Shown here one piece after another: positions 36,735 through 48,302 of a stretch of DNA of 64,000 bases. Made by a program: the position numbers and the translations under genes. The notes under the pieces are model-generated. The model searched no databases. It was not told the origin of the DNA and was given only the letters and a program-made list of their open reading frames with translations. The stretch is taken from contig NZ_JALJCJ010000003.1 in the NCBI RefSeq assembly GCF_022899935.1, positions 124,001 to 188,000 on the forward strand, read 5' to 3'. The DNA comes from Shinella curvata. Lineage in GTDB: Bacteria; Pseudomonadota; Alphaproteobacteria; Rhizobiales; Rhizobiaceae. Each line of letters opens with the position of its first letter. Position 1 is the stretch's first letter.

Positions 36735-36963
36735 ACGAGCGCAGCATCAGCACCACGACGAGCAGGACCAACGCCGCCAGAATGGCGAAGAACACGGTCC
36801 GCACGCGGCTGTTCATTTCCAGCGGCTTGCCATCGGCCCCGCGCCTCAGAAAGGCGAGCGGCACCTCGGAGGTCGGCGTATGCCCCTCCCCCTGCTTTAC
36901 ATCCTTTGCGATAACGTCAGCCACATCTTCCGTGATCGGCGGCCTGGCGGGTCCAAAAGCCAT
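36733..36963 (-). CDS. Small tail-anchored membrane protein, unknown function
   Basis: A 76-residue protein with a polar N-terminal part (MAFGPARPPITEDVADVIAK) and one C-terminal helix (VFFAILAALVLLVVVLMLRS) that would anchor it with the N-terminus in the cytoplasm. No family recognised. The ATG at 36963 follows AGGAG at good spacing, which favours it over a longer frame. The helix-at-the-end layout and ribosome site make it a likely real gene. Confidence 0.68.
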   Translation of the reverse strand: MAFGPARPPITEDVADVIAKDVKQGEGHTPTSEVPLAFLRRGADGKPLEMNSRVRTVFFAILAALVLLVVVLMLRS

Positions 36964-37038
36964 TACGGATCTCCTGAACGGGAACGGTCCGGCGATGGTG
37001 GACCCGTTTCGGAAAAATGGCAATCGGCTGCGGCAATC

Positions 37039-37060
37039 GGCGTCAGCGTGAGCTGACGCC
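37039..37060. other. Perfect 9-bp inverted repeat
   Basis: GGCGTCAGC at 37039-37047 and GCTGACGCC at 37052-37060 with loop GTGA, between the methyltransferase gene and the small membrane protein gene. No U-run follows on either strand, so it is terminator-like only in structure; a regulator-binding palindrome is also possible. Confidence 0.5.
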
Positions 37061-37077
37061 TGTCAAATCGCTGGGCT

Positions 37078-38094
37078 TCAGCGCCTGCCGAACAGCACCT
37101 TGAAGCGGGCATTACGGCAGACTTCGCCGCTTTCCTTGAAGGCTTCCTTCAGCACCGGCTCGTAGGGCAGGCCTCGATTGGCGACCATCAGCAGGCGGCC
37201 GCCTGATTTGAGCGACTTGGCCGCCATGCGGATCATGCCGGCGCCCAGCGAGTGGTCTGCGGCATGGCCTTCGTGGAAGGGCGGGTTCATGACGATAAGG
37301 TCATAGTGGTCGCGTGGCGTTTCCGCCGTCAGGTCGAACCAGAAGAAGCGCGCCGGAATGTTCGGGCAGTTCTCCGCCATGTTCTCCTTGGCGGCTTCCA
37401 GCGCCTCGTAATGCGCCTCGAAGATATCGATGCCCTTCACCTGCGTCGCGCGGCCGCCGAGCATGACGGAGAGATAGCCCCAGCCCGCGCCGAAATCGGC
37501 GGCGTGGCCATGGAAATCTTCCGGGATGCGTGTGGCGAGCAGCTCGGAACCCTCGTCGATACGGTCATGCGAGAACATACCCGGAGCTGCCGTGAAGCGG
37601 CCGGCGACGCGTACCGGCTTGGCCGCCAGCTTGGCAATCGCGTCGGCCGGATCTTCCGGACGGGCGAACCAGATGGCAAGGCCGTGGTATTTTGGCATGT
37701 AGTCGCCGGTGAGACCGAGCTGGTCGAGGCGCTTGCGCATGGACTGCACGCCGTCTTCCTTGCTGCCGGCAACGACGATCAGGCCGCCGGTGCGCACGAG
37801 GCGCAGCGCCTCGGCGATGCGGTTCTCGTTCTCGCCCTTGTGCTTGGTCATCAGAATGAGCGCGCCGTCGAAATCCTCGCCCTCGATGACCGGCTTCACC
37901 GGAGCACGAACGGCCTCCAGCCCGCGATAGAGCGCGCGCTGCGGCTGTACGGCCTCCAGAGTGGCGCCAAAGCCTTCCGGCGGGCGCTGGCCGGCCTCCG
38001 CGCCGAGGAAGAGATAACGTTCGCCCTCGCCGGGCATGCCGAGCGTGCCGGAGGCAAAGGGATGGAACAGGGTCTTCAGGGCGTCGCGGGTCAT
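37078..38094 (-). CDS. Class I SAM-dependent methyltransferase, RsmC-like
   Basis: A 338-residue protein with the two-domain plan of RsmC/RlmG rRNA guanine-N2 methyltransferases: a degenerate N-terminal methyltransferase-like domain (residues ~1-160) and a catalytic C-terminal domain with the SAM motif AADFGAGWGYLSVMLGG, the acidic KGIDIFEAHYEAL and the catalytic NPPF (LIVMNPPFHEGHAAD). The target is probably a guanine in 16S rRNA, but the exact base cannot be inferred. It lies downstream of pnp on the same strand, after a terminator. Confidence 0.88.
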   Translation of the reverse strand: MTRDALKTLFHPFASGTLGMPGEGERYLFLGAEAGQRPPEGFGATLEAVQPQRALYRGLEAVRAPVKPVIEGEDFDGALILMTKHKGENENRIAEALRLVRTGGLIVVAGSKEDGVQSMRKRLDQLGLTGDYMPKYHGLAIWFARPEDPADAIAKLAAKPVRVAGRFTAAPGMFSHDRIDEGSELLATRIPEDFHGHAADFGAGWGYLSVMLGGRATQVKGIDIFEAHYEALEAAKENMAENCPNIPARFFWFDLTAETPRDHYDLIVMNPPFHEGHAADHSLGAGMIRMAAKSLKSGGRLLMVANRGLPYEPVLKEAFKESGEVCRNARFKVLFGRR

Positions 38095-38149
38095 GGTCGG
38101 CTTTCAGCGGTGGATACGGGCAGCGAGGACAACGGGTGGTCAAAGGAAA

Positions 38150-38178
38150 GGGGCGCGGAACGTGCCGCTCCGCGCCCC
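38150..38178 (-). terminator. Terminator after pnp
   Basis: A perfect 10-bp stem (GGGGCGCGGA at 38150-38159 with TCCGCGCCCC at 38169-38178). In the minus direction it is followed by CTTTCCTTTG. It lies about 20 bases after the pnp stop. Confidence 0.75.
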
Positions 38179-38199
38179 CTCCATACGGGTAGAGTAGGC

Positions 38200-40341
<2,142 letters not shown>

Positions 40342-40451
40342 GTCTTGTCCTTCTTGGCAGATACGCGCACCGCCGCCTGAAGGCGCAGGTGGTCTATCCG
40401 CTTTATGACGCATCATGGGCAAGACAACGGGAGGCTTCTTTTTTGCTGGTC

Positions 40452-40495
40452 GCAATTCCGGACGGAAAACCGCTTTACACTTTTCCTGGAATTGC
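40452..40495. repeat. Imperfect palindromic element in the pnp leader, possibly a dispersed rhizobial repeat
   Basis: Two arms (40452-40469 and 40481-40495) both contain GCAATTCC/GGAATTGC and GGAAAA/TTTTCC as inverted copies. I recall this core recurring in intergenic regions of Rhizobiaceae, but could not check. It sits in the 347-base gap between pnp and rpsO (40342-40688), which otherwise holds only the rpsO terminator and the presumed pnp promoter. Confidence 0.5.
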
Positions 40496-40653
40496 TCCCG
40501 TGGGAAGCGTCCTGCAATCCTGCCCCATGACAGGTCATCGGTTGGTTCCGCAGGTCCGGCCCATCCGGCCTGCTGGAAAATTCCGTTGCGCGAGGCGGCC
40601 TCAACCGGCACTGGCGAAACGGTACGGCGGAAAGGTCTTCCGCAAAAGAAAGC

Positions 40654-40680
40654 GGCGGGCGCTCATGAAGAACGCCCGCC
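40654..40680 (-). terminator. Terminator after rpsO
   Basis: An 8-bp perfect stem (GGCGGGCG at 40654-40661 with CGCCCGCC at 40673-40680, 11-base loop) begins a few bases after the rpsO stop. In the minus direction it is followed by GCTTTCTTTTG, a usable U-rich run. It implies that rpsO and pnp are at least partly separate transcripts. Confidence 0.75.
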
Positions 40681-40688
40681 GAAAGTGC

Positions 40689-40958
40689 TTAGCGGCGAAT
40701 ACCGAGAGCAGCAATCAGCTTGCTGTAACGGGCATCGTCCTTCTTCTTGAGGTAGTCAAGAAGCGAGCGGCGGCTGGAAACCAGCGTCAGAAGGCCACGA
40801 CGGGAGTGGTTGTCCTTCTTGTGACCCTTGAAGTGTTCCGTCAGGTTGTTGATACGCTCGGTCAGGATCGCAACCTGGACTTCCGGAGAACCGGTGTCGC
40901 CTTCGACGGTTGCGTATTCCTTGATCAGCGCAGCCTTGCGCTCAGCAGTGATCGACAT
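40689..40958 (-). CDS. rpsO: 30S ribosomal protein S15
   Basis: An 89-residue primary 16S rRNA-binding protein. The sequence is canonical: [39 protein letters not shown] and LLDYLKKKD. The start at 40958 ([12 protein letters not shown]) gives exactly the usual length. Upstream are the SH3 protein and a histidine kinase gene, an unusual insertion between truB and rpsO. Confidence 0.98.
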   Translation of the reverse strand: MSITAERKAALIKEYATVEGDTGSPEVQVAILTERINNLTEHFKGHKKDNHSRRGLLTLVSSRRSLLDYLKKKDDARYSKLIAALGIRR

Positions 40959-41123
40959 CGTATGTCCTTTCATGAATGGAGAACTAAAGGTCGCCAAAAG
41001 CCGGGATGTCGTCCAGCGATGGCCGTGAAGGCAAGGAGGCTTCAAGCCCCGCATTGCTGGCGGTGCCTATAAACCATTCCCCCATGAAAGGGAAGAGCCG
41101 TGATGAAGGGCCACCGGATACGC

Positions 41124-41444
41124 CTAGCGTTGCTCCGCCGGCTGGTTCGGCGCAGCCTTTACCTCGTCGCCGGCCTTGGGGCAGACGACATAGGCGCCGA
41201 AGATCCAGCCGAGCTGCCGGCCATCCAGGGAGACGAGTAGCCAGCGTTTCGTGCCGAGTTTCCGCTCCTCGAGCACGGCGACGTTCATGCCGTTCTGCAG
41301 CGTCGTCAGGATCGCACCATTCGGTTCGGCGCGCACGTTGAGGGGCGTACCCGTGGGATCGTCGACCAGGCATTCGCCAGCGGCGAAAACGGGCGAGACG
41401 GTGAAAAGGCTCAAAACGACAGCGATCCGCAGAAGAAGCGTCAT
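41124..41444 (-). CDS. Secreted SH3-domain protein
   Basis: A 106-residue protein with a signal peptide (LLLRIAVVLSLFTVSPVFAA) and one bacterial SH3 (SH3_3) domain: TPLNVRAEPNGAILTTLQNG, VAVLEERKLGTKRWLLVSL and LGWIFGAYVVC. Two Cys residues flank the domain and may form a disulphide. Such domains bind peptidoglycan or partner proteins in the periplasm. The ATG at 41444 has AGGA eight bases upstream. Confidence 0.85.
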   Translation of the reverse strand: MTLLLRIAVVLSLFTVSPVFAAGECLVDDPTGTPLNVRAEPNGAILTTLQNGMNVAVLEERKLGTKRWLLVSLDGRQLGWIFGAYVVCPKAGDEVKAAPNQPAEQR

Positions 41445-41481
41445 GACATATTCCTGCAAGCGTGAAATGCGAGATCTGACA

Positions 41482-43206
41482 TTATCCGGCTCCCTGCTGA
41501 TGCACATCCTCGTCGCGCAGACGGGAGAGCGGGATCGTCACGCGCCATTCGATTCCGTCGTCATGCACGATGAAATCCAGTTTCGCATCGAGCGCCATGC
41601 CGAGCATACGCTCCAGCACGACGCTGCCGAACCCCTTGCGGCTGGCGGCGATGGCCTGCCTGTCAATCGACGCCTGGCTTTCACGCCAGACGAGGTTGAG
41701 GTTTTCACCCGCGGCGACCCAGCTCAGCGAGACGACCCCCTTCTCGTTGGCGAGCGCGCCGTATTTGGTGGCGTTGGTCGAGAGTTCATGCAGCGCCATG
41801 CCGAGTGTCTGGGAGGCCTGTGGATCGAGCAATACGGCGGGGCCGGCAATGCGCACGCGCGCGGCGTCGTCCGGCGTGAACGGCTTCAGCTGGTTGCGGG
41901 CGAGCTCCACGAGGTTGATGCCATCGGTGGCGTTGGCGATCATCAGGTCGGTCGAGCGCGCGAGCCCCGCGACACGCCGGCGAAACGTTTCGGCGAATTC
42001 ACCGGCATTTTCCGCGCCCGCCGCCGACTGGTTGAGCATCGCCTGAATGACGGTGAGCTGGTTCTTCGAACGATGCGCGACCTCCCGCATCAGAAAGCGC
42101 ACTTCATTTTCCGATTTCACCCGCGCATCCGCCGCCTCCGCGAGCGCCTTGGAAACCGTCTCCAACTCCGAAATGGCATAACGGCGCGGTGCAACGCGTT
42201 CTCCATAACCAAGACGGCGGGCGTCATGGGCAAGCAGCCGAACGTCGCGGGACAGCACACGCGCGATGCCGACGGCACTGACGGCGGCGAGAAGCGCAAA
42301 GACCACACCGCCGATCGCCAGCCACAGGAAGGAAGACACGGCCGGTGCCTGCACGTCAGAGGATTTCGCCCAGGCAATCATGCGCCAGCCGGCGAGCGAT
42401 GAAAACTCGGTGACGAGCTGATAGTTCACGCCGTCCTGCCCCATCGTGCTCACGCCCAGCCGCAATGCCGGCACGACGCGCAGGAAAAACGGTTTGCCGG
42501 TCTCCTGTTTCTCATCGGTCGACGCGATCACCGTGCCCCTGCTGTCGAGCACGGCGGCATTCCAGCCGGGCGACAGGACATCCGGATTGGCCACGCGCCG
42601 CAGCGCTTCGGCATTCTTCGTCAGCGTGAGGAGAACATGCTCGCCACTTGGAAGCCGCATCGGCTGATAGACGTTGAACACCCATTGCCGGGCGGTCTTG
42701 CCGTAAAAGAGATCGGAGACCATCCGCTCGCCCCGCGCCAGCGCCATGCCGGCAGAAACCGGGTCCGACGCTGCGTTGAGCGGCGTGCCGTAGGGCACGC
42801 GCGTGTTGACGAGCTGGCGCATCGACTGGTCGATGACCAGAAAATAGATATCCGTGCCTTCGAGCGTCTTTGCAGCCTGCGCATGCAGCCCCGCATAGTC
42901 ACCCTGCTGCAGGCTTTCCGATGTCGAAAGGAAATTCAGCGTCGAGAACATGCCCGAGATTTCGCGCTCGACCGCTCTATTCACGGCGCTTGTCGAGGTG
43001 CGCAACAGAGACTCGAAGATACGGTCCTGCGCCTCGGTGGTGCGTTTCAGCACAACGATCGAGAAAAGGAAGGCCGGGATCACGATGACCAGGATGAGGC
43101 AGATGAGATAGAAGACCACCGGGTGGTGCATACGCCGGCGCGCCTCGGCGGGTTTCGCTTCCGCACCCCCGGCATTCACCGTTCTGTCAGTCGGCGAAAT
43201 CGTCAA
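41482..43206 (-). CDS. Membrane sensor histidine kinase, HWE type
   Basis: A protein of about 574 residues with two membrane helices (VVFYLICLILVIVIPAFLF near the N-terminus and FLWLAIGGVVFALLAAVSAV in the middle) flanking a ~240-residue periplasmic sensor region. A HAMP-like linker leads to the kinase. The H-box EVAHRSKNQLTVIQAML and the ATPase region HELSTNATKYGAL with NLVWRES show the His and Trp-x-Glu that define HWE kinases. The start is uncertain: I prefer a TTG at 43206 with AAGGG upstream; ATG at 43293 has no ribosome site, and ATG at 43134 is also possible. No response regulator gene is adjacent. Confidence 0.85.
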   Translation of the reverse strand: MTISPTDRTVNAGGAEAKPAEARRRMHHPVVFYLICLILVIVIPAFLFSIVVLKRTTEAQDRIFESLLRTSTSAVNRAVEREISGMFSTLNFLSTSESLQQGDYAGLHAQAAKTLEGTDIYFLVIDQSMRQLVNTRVPYGTPLNAASDPVSAGMALARGERMVSDLFYGKTARQWVFNVYQPMRLPSGEHVLLTLTKNAEALRRVANPDVLSPGWNAAVLDSRGTVIASTDEKQETGKPFFLRVVPALRLGVSTMGQDGVNYQLVTEFSSLAGWRMIAWAKSSDVQAPAVSSFLWLAIGGVVFALLAAVSAVGIARVLSRDVRLLAHDARRLGYGERVAPRRYAISELETVSKALAEAADARVKSENEVRFLMREVAHRSKNQLTVIQAMLNQSAAGAENAGEFAETFRRRVAGLARSTDLMIANATDGINLVELARNQLKPFTPDDAARVRIAGPAVLLDPQASQTLGMALHELSTNATKYGALANEKGVVSLSWVAAGENLNLVWRESQASIDRQAIAASRKGFGSVVLERMLGMALDAKLDFIVHDDGIEWRVTIPLSRLRDEDVHQQGAG

Positions 43207-43324
43207 CGGCCAGCCCTTTTCACCCTTCACCCAAACCGGCCGAAACGGCAAAGCGCCGCCCGGCCCGCGCACAAGCGAACCTCGCCGGCCCATAAAGCCC
43301 GTAGCTTATGGTGAAATCAAGTCG

Positions 43325-43345
43325 GGGGGCGTTGGTTCCGCCCCC
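43325..43345 (-). terminator. Hairpin after truB
   Basis: GGGGGCG at 43325-43331 pairs with CGCCCCC at 43339-43345 around a 7-base loop, a few bases after the truB stop and before the kinase gene. The minus-strand sequence after it (CGACTTGATTT) is only weakly U-rich. Confidence 0.5.
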
Positions 43346-43351
43346 TGATTA

Positions 43352-44284
43352 TTAGCCCTGGAAAACGCGTTTCGGACGGAATTCACCGCCACTGATCTCG
43401 CCGATCGCGACCAGTTTGCCGCGCGCCGAAGCATAGGCCTCATCGGCCGACACAGGCGCGTCGCGGCCGCGCACGATGATGGGATTGCCCATGCGCAGGC
43501 GATGGGCCTGATCGTCGTTGATGACGATCTGCGGCAGGCTCGAAAGCGCTTCGCCGGTATCGATCAGGAAGGCGTCGAGAGCGGCCAGCCGCTCGGCCTC
43601 GTCCTCGATCTTTTCGAGCGCAACGAGATCGGCGAGCGGCACCATGTCGTCCTCGCCGAAGGGCGCGACGAAGGTACGGCGCAGTGCAGAAATATGGCCG
43701 TAGCAGCCGAGCTGGCGGCCGAAATCGCGGGCGAGTGCGCGCACATAGGTGCCCTTGCCGCATTCGACCTCGAACTGCGCGGTATTTTCGTCCGAACCGA
43801 CAAGCGCCAGACGGTGGATTTCCACCTCGCGCGACGGGATCTCGACGACCTCGCCCTCGCGGGCCAGATCATAGGCGCGCTCACCGGCAATCTTGATGGC
43901 CGAGAACTGCGGCGGGATCTGCTGGATGATGCCGGTATACTCGCCGAGGATCGCCTGGATCTCATCGGCCGTCGGTCGCTTGTCGGCGCTCTCGGTCACC
44001 TCGCCCTCAAGGTCGTCGGTCGTGCGCTCTTCGCCCCAGGTGACGGTGAATTCATAGATCTTGCGGCCATCCATCACATAGGGGACGGTCTTGGTCGCAT
44101 CGCCCAGCGCGATGGGCAGCATGCCGGAGGCGAGCGGATCGAGCGTGCCGGCATGGCCGGCCTTCTGCGCCTTGAACAGCCACTTGATCTTGGCGACGGC
44201 CTCAGTCGAGCCGAAGTCGAAGGGCTTGTCGAGGATCAGCCAGCCGGAAACCGGCCGGCCCTTGGGTTTGCGGGGTCTGGACAT
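43352..44284 (-). CDS. truB: tRNA pseudouridine(55) synthase TruB
   Basis: A 310-residue enzyme that makes pseudouridine 55 in the T loop of tRNAs. The catalytic Asp is in [17 protein letters not shown] near residue 49, after the N-terminal [17 protein letters not shown]. The RNA-contacting [16 protein letters not shown] and the C-terminal PUA-like part are present. It begins 12 bases after the rbfA stop in the usual order rbfA-truB. Confidence 0.96.
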   Translation of the reverse strand: MSRPRKPKGRPVSGWLILDKPFDFGSTEAVAKIKWLFKAQKAGHAGTLDPLASGMLPIALGDATKTVPYVMDGRKIYEFTVTWGEERTTDDLEGEVTESADKRPTADEIQAILGEYTGIIQQIPPQFSAIKIAGERAYDLAREGEVVEIPSREVEIHRLALVGSDENTAQFEVECGKGTYVRALARDFGRQLGCYGHISALRRTFVAPFGEDDMVPLADLVALEKIEDEAERLAALDAFLIDTGEALSSLPQIVINDDQAHRLRMGNPIIVRGRDAPVSADEAYASARGKLVAIGEISGGEFRPKRVFQG

Positions 44285-44296
44285 CTTGAACCTGGA

Positions 44297-44707
44297 TTAT
44301 TTGTCGTCTTCGCCGTCATCGGCGGAGAGATCGCGCGACACTTCCGGCGAGCGCAGGAGTTCGTCGATCTTCTTGTAATTGTCGAAGCTGGTATCGTCGC
44401 GGAAGCGGACATCCGGCATGTATTTCATCTGGCGCAACTGCGAACCCATGCGGCCGCGGATGAACTTTGCATTGCGGTTCAGCGCCTCGATCACCACGTC
44501 GTGGTCCTTGACGCCGAGCGGCGTCACATAGGCCGTCGCGTGCTTCAGATCCGGCGACATGCGCACTTCCGAGATGGAAATGACCGTCTTTTCGAGAAGC
44601 GGATCGCGCACTTCGCCGCGCTGGAGAACCTGGGTGATCGCCGCGCGCACCTGCTCGCCCACGCGCAGCATGCGTTGCGACGGCGCTGAGGATGTTGCTC
44701 TTACCAT
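44297..44707 (-). CDS. rbfA: Ribosome-binding factor A
   Basis: A 136-residue KH-fold protein needed for 16S rRNA maturation and cold adaptation. Landmarks are [20 protein letters not shown], the [20 protein letters not shown] core and [14 protein letters not shown]. The ATG at 44707 is preceded by AAGGTGA. The longer frame is not supported because it would run through a strong terminator hairpin located 22-50 bases upstream. Confidence 0.95.
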   Translation of the reverse strand: MVRATSSAPSQRMLRVGEQVRAAITQVLQRGEVRDPLLEKTVISISEVRMSPDLKHATAYVTPLGVKDHDVVIEALNRNAKFIRGRMGSQLRQMKYMPDVRFRDDTSFDNYKKIDELLRSPEVSRDLSADDGEDDK

Positions 44708-44720
44708 GGTCGTCACCTTC

Positions 44721-44756
44721 AAAAAAATGCGAGCGCCGAAATGGTCCGGCGCTCGC
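44721..44756 (-). terminator. Strong intrinsic terminator between infB and rbfA
   Basis: A perfect 10-bp stem (44729-44738 with 44747-44756, 8-base loop) is followed in the minus direction by an A and then seven U (the A-run at 44721-44727). It lies between the infB stop and the rbfA ribosome site, inside a set of genes usually co-transcribed. It could be an attenuator or mark a second promoter for rbfA-truB. Confidence 0.85.
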
Positions 44757-44779
44757 ACGATGTTCGGATCGCCGGACGC

Positions 44780-47464
44780 TTACAGCGTGCGGGTGATGTG
44801 CTCCACGCGGAAGCACTCGATCGTGTCGCCGGCGCGGATGTCTTCGTAGTTCTCGAAGGCCATGCCGCATTCCTGGCCCATCGGCACCTCGGACACTTCG
44901 TCTTTGAAGCGCTTGAGCGTCTTGAGCTTGCCTTCGTGGATGACGACGTTGTCGCGCACGAGGCGGACGCCCGCACCACGCTCGACCTTGCCTTCGATGA
45001 CGCGGCAACCCGCGACCTTGCCGACCTTCGTGATGTTGAACACCTCGAGGATTTCGGCATTGCCGAGGAAGGTTTCGCGGCGCTCCGGCGAGAGCAGACC
45101 CGACATCGCTGCCTTCACGTCATCCACCAGATCGTAGATGATGTTGTAGTAGCGGATTTCGAGACCGGCACGCTCGGCGGCCGTACGGGCCTGGGCGTTG
45201 GCACGAACGTTGAAGCCGATGATGGCGGCGTTCGAGGCTTCGGCCAGCGAGATATCGGATTCGGTGATACCACCGGCGCCCGAGTGAACGATGCGGGCGC
45301 GGACTTCGTCCGTGCCGAGCTTTTCGAGGGCACCGGCAATGGCTTCGATCGAGCCCTGCACGTCGCCCTTGATGAGCAGCGGGAACTCCTTGAGACCGGT
45401 GTTCTGCAGCTGGCTCATCATCTGTTCGAGCGAACCGCGCGAACCGGCCTGGCGTGCCACCTGCTTCTCGCGGGCGAGACGCTGGCGGTATTCCGAGATC
45501 TCGCGGGCGCGGCTTTCGTTCTCGACAACGGCGAACTTGTCACCGGCAGCCGGGGTGCCCGACAGGCCGAGGATTTCGACCGGCATGGAGGGGCTGGCTT
45601 CCTTGACGTGTTCGCCCTTGTCGTTGACGAGCGCGCGCACACGGCCCCACTGGTCGCCGGCCACGATGATCTGGCCGGGTTTCAGCGTGCCTGTCTGCAC
45701 GAGAACGGTGGCGACGGCGCCGCGACCGCGGTCGAGCTGGGCTTCGACGACGACGCCTTCTGCCGTACGGTCCGGATTTGCCTTGAGGTCGAGGATTTCG
45801 GCCTGCAGCAGCACGGCTTCGAGCAGCTTGTCGAGGTTGAGGCGGTTCTTGGCCGACACTTCCACGTCGAGCGTTTCACCGCCCATGGATTCGACGAAGA
45901 CCTCGTGCTGGAGGAGTTGGTTGCGCACCTTCTGCGGGTCGGCTTCGTGCTTGTCGATCTTGTTGATCGCCACGATGATCGGAACACCCGCCGCCTTGGC
46001 GTGATTGATGGACTCGATCGTCTGCGGCATCACGCTGTCGTCGGCCGCGACCACGAGGATCGCGATATCCGTCGCCTGCGCACCACGGGCACGCATGGCA
46101 GTGAACGCCGCGTGGCCTGGGGTGTCGATGAAGGTGATCTTGTGACCGTTGTGCTCGACCTGGTAGGCGCCGATATGCTGCGTGATGCCACCGGCTTCGC
46201 CGGCGACCACGTTGGCCTTGCGGATCGCGTCGAGCAGCGAGGTCTTGCCGTGGTCGACGTGGCCCATGATGGTCACGATCGGCGGACGGCTTTCCAGATC
46301 GCCGGCATCGTCGGCAACGTTGAAGATGCCTTCTTCAACGTCGGATTCCGAAACACGCTTGACGGTGTGACCGAATTCGCCGGCGATGAGTTCAGCCAGA
46401 TCGGCGTCGATCAGATCGCCGGGCTTCATCATCTGGCCTTCTTTCATCAGGTACTTGATGACGTCGACGGCGCGTTCGGACATGCGCTGCGACAGTTCCT
46501 GAATGGTGATGGTCTCCGGCAGAATGACTTCGCGAACAACCTTTTCGCGGGTTTCCTGCATCATCGAGCGCTTGAACTTCTCCTGGCGGCGACGCATGGC
46601 CGAAAGCGAACGACCGCGCTGCGCGCCGTCCTCGTCGCTCGAAGCGGTCGTCAGCGTCAGCTTGCCCTGGCGGCGGCCGTCATCGGCCTTCGGACGGGCG
46701 GGAGCCTTTGCCGGTTCCGGGCGCTTGACGGCGCCGCGGTTTGCAGGTGCACCACCACGCGGACGCTTGTCATCGTCCTCGTCGTTTTCGCGACGGCGGC
46801 CGGCGACCGGCGTGGAAGCCGGAGCGGGCGCCGGCGTGCGGCCGGGCTGCGGGCGAGCTTCGGCGGCGGCCGGAGCAGGCTTTGCCACCGGCTGCGCGAC
46901 AACCTCTTCCACGACGGGCGCGGGAGCGGCGGCCTCGGCGGCACGGCGTTCTGCCTCTTCCTTCTCGCGGACGAGACGGGCTTCTTCCTCGGCAACGCGG
47001 CGGGCCTCGTCCTCGACCTTGCGGCGGGCTTCGTCCTCGGCGCGCTGGCGGGCTTCGGCAGCGTCGCGGATCTGCGCTTCTGCAAGCGCGCGGCGACGGG
47101 CCTCGACTTCGTCAGGCGAAAGCTGGTTCAGCACCACGCCGCGCGGACGGTTCTGCTCGACCGGGCGGGAGGGTTGCTGGTGCACCGGGCGCGACGGCTG
47201 CTGTACAGGGCGCGAAGGCTGCGGCGCGGGACGCGTCTGCTGCGGCTCCGGCTGGCGCTGCACGGGTGCCGCGGGCGCCGATGCCTGGCGCTCTTCACCC
47301 GGACGGCTGAAGTGGCGCTTCGTGCGGGTCTCGACCACGACGGCCTTGGTGCGGCCACGACCCATGTCCTGGCGCACGGTTCCCTGCTGAACCCCCGAGG
47401 GCTTCAGGCTAAGGGTCTTCTTGCCAGCCACATTGATCGTCTTGTCGTCTTCGTTGTCGGTCAT
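44780..47464 (-). CDS. infB: Translation initiation factor IF-2
   Basis: An 894-residue GTPase that places initiator tRNA on the 30S subunit. A short N-terminal motif is followed by a long Pro/Arg/Glu/Ala-rich low-complexity region (to about residue 300) containing an [19 protein letters not shown] coiled stretch, the IF2-N domain, then the G domain with G1 ([12 protein letters not shown]) near residue 400, G3 (DTPGH) and G4 (NKID), and C-terminal tRNA-binding domains. Length is normal for alphaproteobacteria. Confidence 0.97.
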   Translation of the reverse strand: MTDNEDDKTINVAGKKTLSLKPSGVQQGTVRQDMGRGRTKAVVVETRTKRHFSRPGEERQASAPAAPVQRQPEPQQTRPAPQPSRPVQQPSRPVHQQPSRPVEQNRPRGVVLNQLSPDEVEARRRALAEAQIRDAAEARQRAEDEARRKVEDEARRVAEEEARLVREKEEAERRAAEAAAPAPVVEEVVAQPVAKPAPAAAEARPQPGRTPAPAPASTPVAGRRRENDEDDDKRPRGGAPANRGAVKRPEPAKAPARPKADDGRRQGKLTLTTASSDEDGAQRGRSLSAMRRRQEKFKRSMMQETREKVVREVILPETITIQELSQRMSERAVDVIKYLMKEGQMMKPGDLIDADLAELIAGEFGHTVKRVSESDVEEGIFNVADDAGDLESRPPIVTIMGHVDHGKTSLLDAIRKANVVAGEAGGITQHIGAYQVEHNGHKITFIDTPGHAAFTAMRARGAQATDIAILVVAADDSVMPQTIESINHAKAAGVPIIVAINKIDKHEADPQKVRNQLLQHEVFVESMGGETLDVEVSAKNRLNLDKLLEAVLLQAEILDLKANPDRTAEGVVVEAQLDRGRGAVATVLVQTGTLKPGQIIVAGDQWGRVRALVNDKGEHVKEASPSMPVEILGLSGTPAAGDKFAVVENESRAREISEYRQRLAREKQVARQAGSRGSLEQMMSQLQNTGLKEFPLLIKGDVQGSIEAIAGALEKLGTDEVRARIVHSGAGGITESDISLAEASNAAIIGFNVRANAQARTAAERAGLEIRYYNIIYDLVDDVKAAMSGLLSPERRETFLGNAEILEVFNITKVGKVAGCRVIEGKVERGAGVRLVRDNVVIHEGKLKTLKRFKDEVSEVPMGQECGMAFENYEDIRAGDTIECFRVEHITRTL

Positions 47465-47568
47465 TCCGTTCCGTTCCTAAGATCAGAGCCGGATGCGTAT
47501 CACCAGACCCTGTCGTTCAAATGTGTTCATCCAATGCGATTTCGGCCGGCCGAATGCCGGTAACCGCG

Positions 47569-48225
47569 TCATTGGTTTGTCTGGCGAGCGCCACCCTGTG
47601 CCATCATTTGGCTGTCGCCCCGGTATTTCTCGAGCATGATTGCGCGCTTCACTACACCCTCACCCGCCTGCCCTGCAAGCGCTGCGGCATGGATAAAAGC
47701 ATTACTTCCCAAAAGGCCCTCCAATTCGCTCTCCGAAAAGAGCCTGAAGGAGGGTATTTCCGTTTCGTCATCGGTGAGAAAGCTCGAAGCCTTCCGCGCC
47801 TGGTCTATTTTCCTGACCCCGTCGGCCGCCGCATCCGTCGCATGGAAGACGGCAAGGGCTGCAAGCGCGCGCACGGCCTGGTCGACCTTCGAGGAGCCCG
47901 TGATGAACTGGCCCGCCTTGCGCGCCATGTTCATCATGCCGCCGAGCTGGACGGCGATCAGCCTGTCCACCTCGGCGCCCAATTCAGGGCCGGCCTTCAC
48001 GTCCGTCTTCAGCGCACGCCCGAAAAGCTTCTTGGCAACCGCCTTGTCGACGATCGCCCGCTCGGCCTTTACCCAGCATCCGCGTCCGGGGAGTTGACGC
48101 TTCAGGTCCGGCACGACGCTGCCGTCGGGACCTGCGACGAAGCGGATCAGATCATCCGCCTCGCCCTTTTCGCGCGTCACGATGCACATGCGGTCGTTCA
48201 CGCCGTCCTCGTCCTTCTTGCCCAT
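47569..48225 (-). CDS. YlxR-family RNA-binding protein with C-terminal L7Ae-like domain
   Basis: A 218-residue protein. The N-terminal YlxR (DUF448) domain is seen as RMCIVTREKGEADDLIRFV and LPGRGCWVKAERAIVDKAV. The C-terminal half (LIAVQLGGMMNMARKAGQFI onward) resembles the ribosomal L7Ae/L30e fold. YlxR proteins lie between nusA and infB in most bacteria and bind RNA; the fused L7Ae-like part is common in alphaproteobacteria. I chose the ATG at 48225; a TTG seven codons upstream is possible. Confidence 0.9.
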   Translation of the reverse strand: MGKKDEDGVNDRMCIVTREKGEADDLIRFVAGPDGSVVPDLKRQLPGRGCWVKAERAIVDKAVAKKLFGRALKTDVKAGPELGAEVDRLIAVQLGGMMNMARKAGQFITGSSKVDQAVRALAALAVFHATDAAADGVRKIDQARKASSFLTDDETEIPSFRLFSESELEGLLGSNAFIHAAALAGQAGEGVVKRAIMLEKYRGDSQMMAQGGARQTNQ

Positions 48226-48302
48226 ATAGGTTTCCGCTCTTGCCAACGCAAACCGCTGTGCAAAATTCAGCGGGCGACATGTCTATGTTTGAAGGACGCC
48301 GA

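Noticed and set aside
44741-47563. Open frame of 940 codons on the plus strand opposite infB
   Set aside because: Shadow of infB; the translated sequence has no recognisable domain and follows the codon bias of the real gene.
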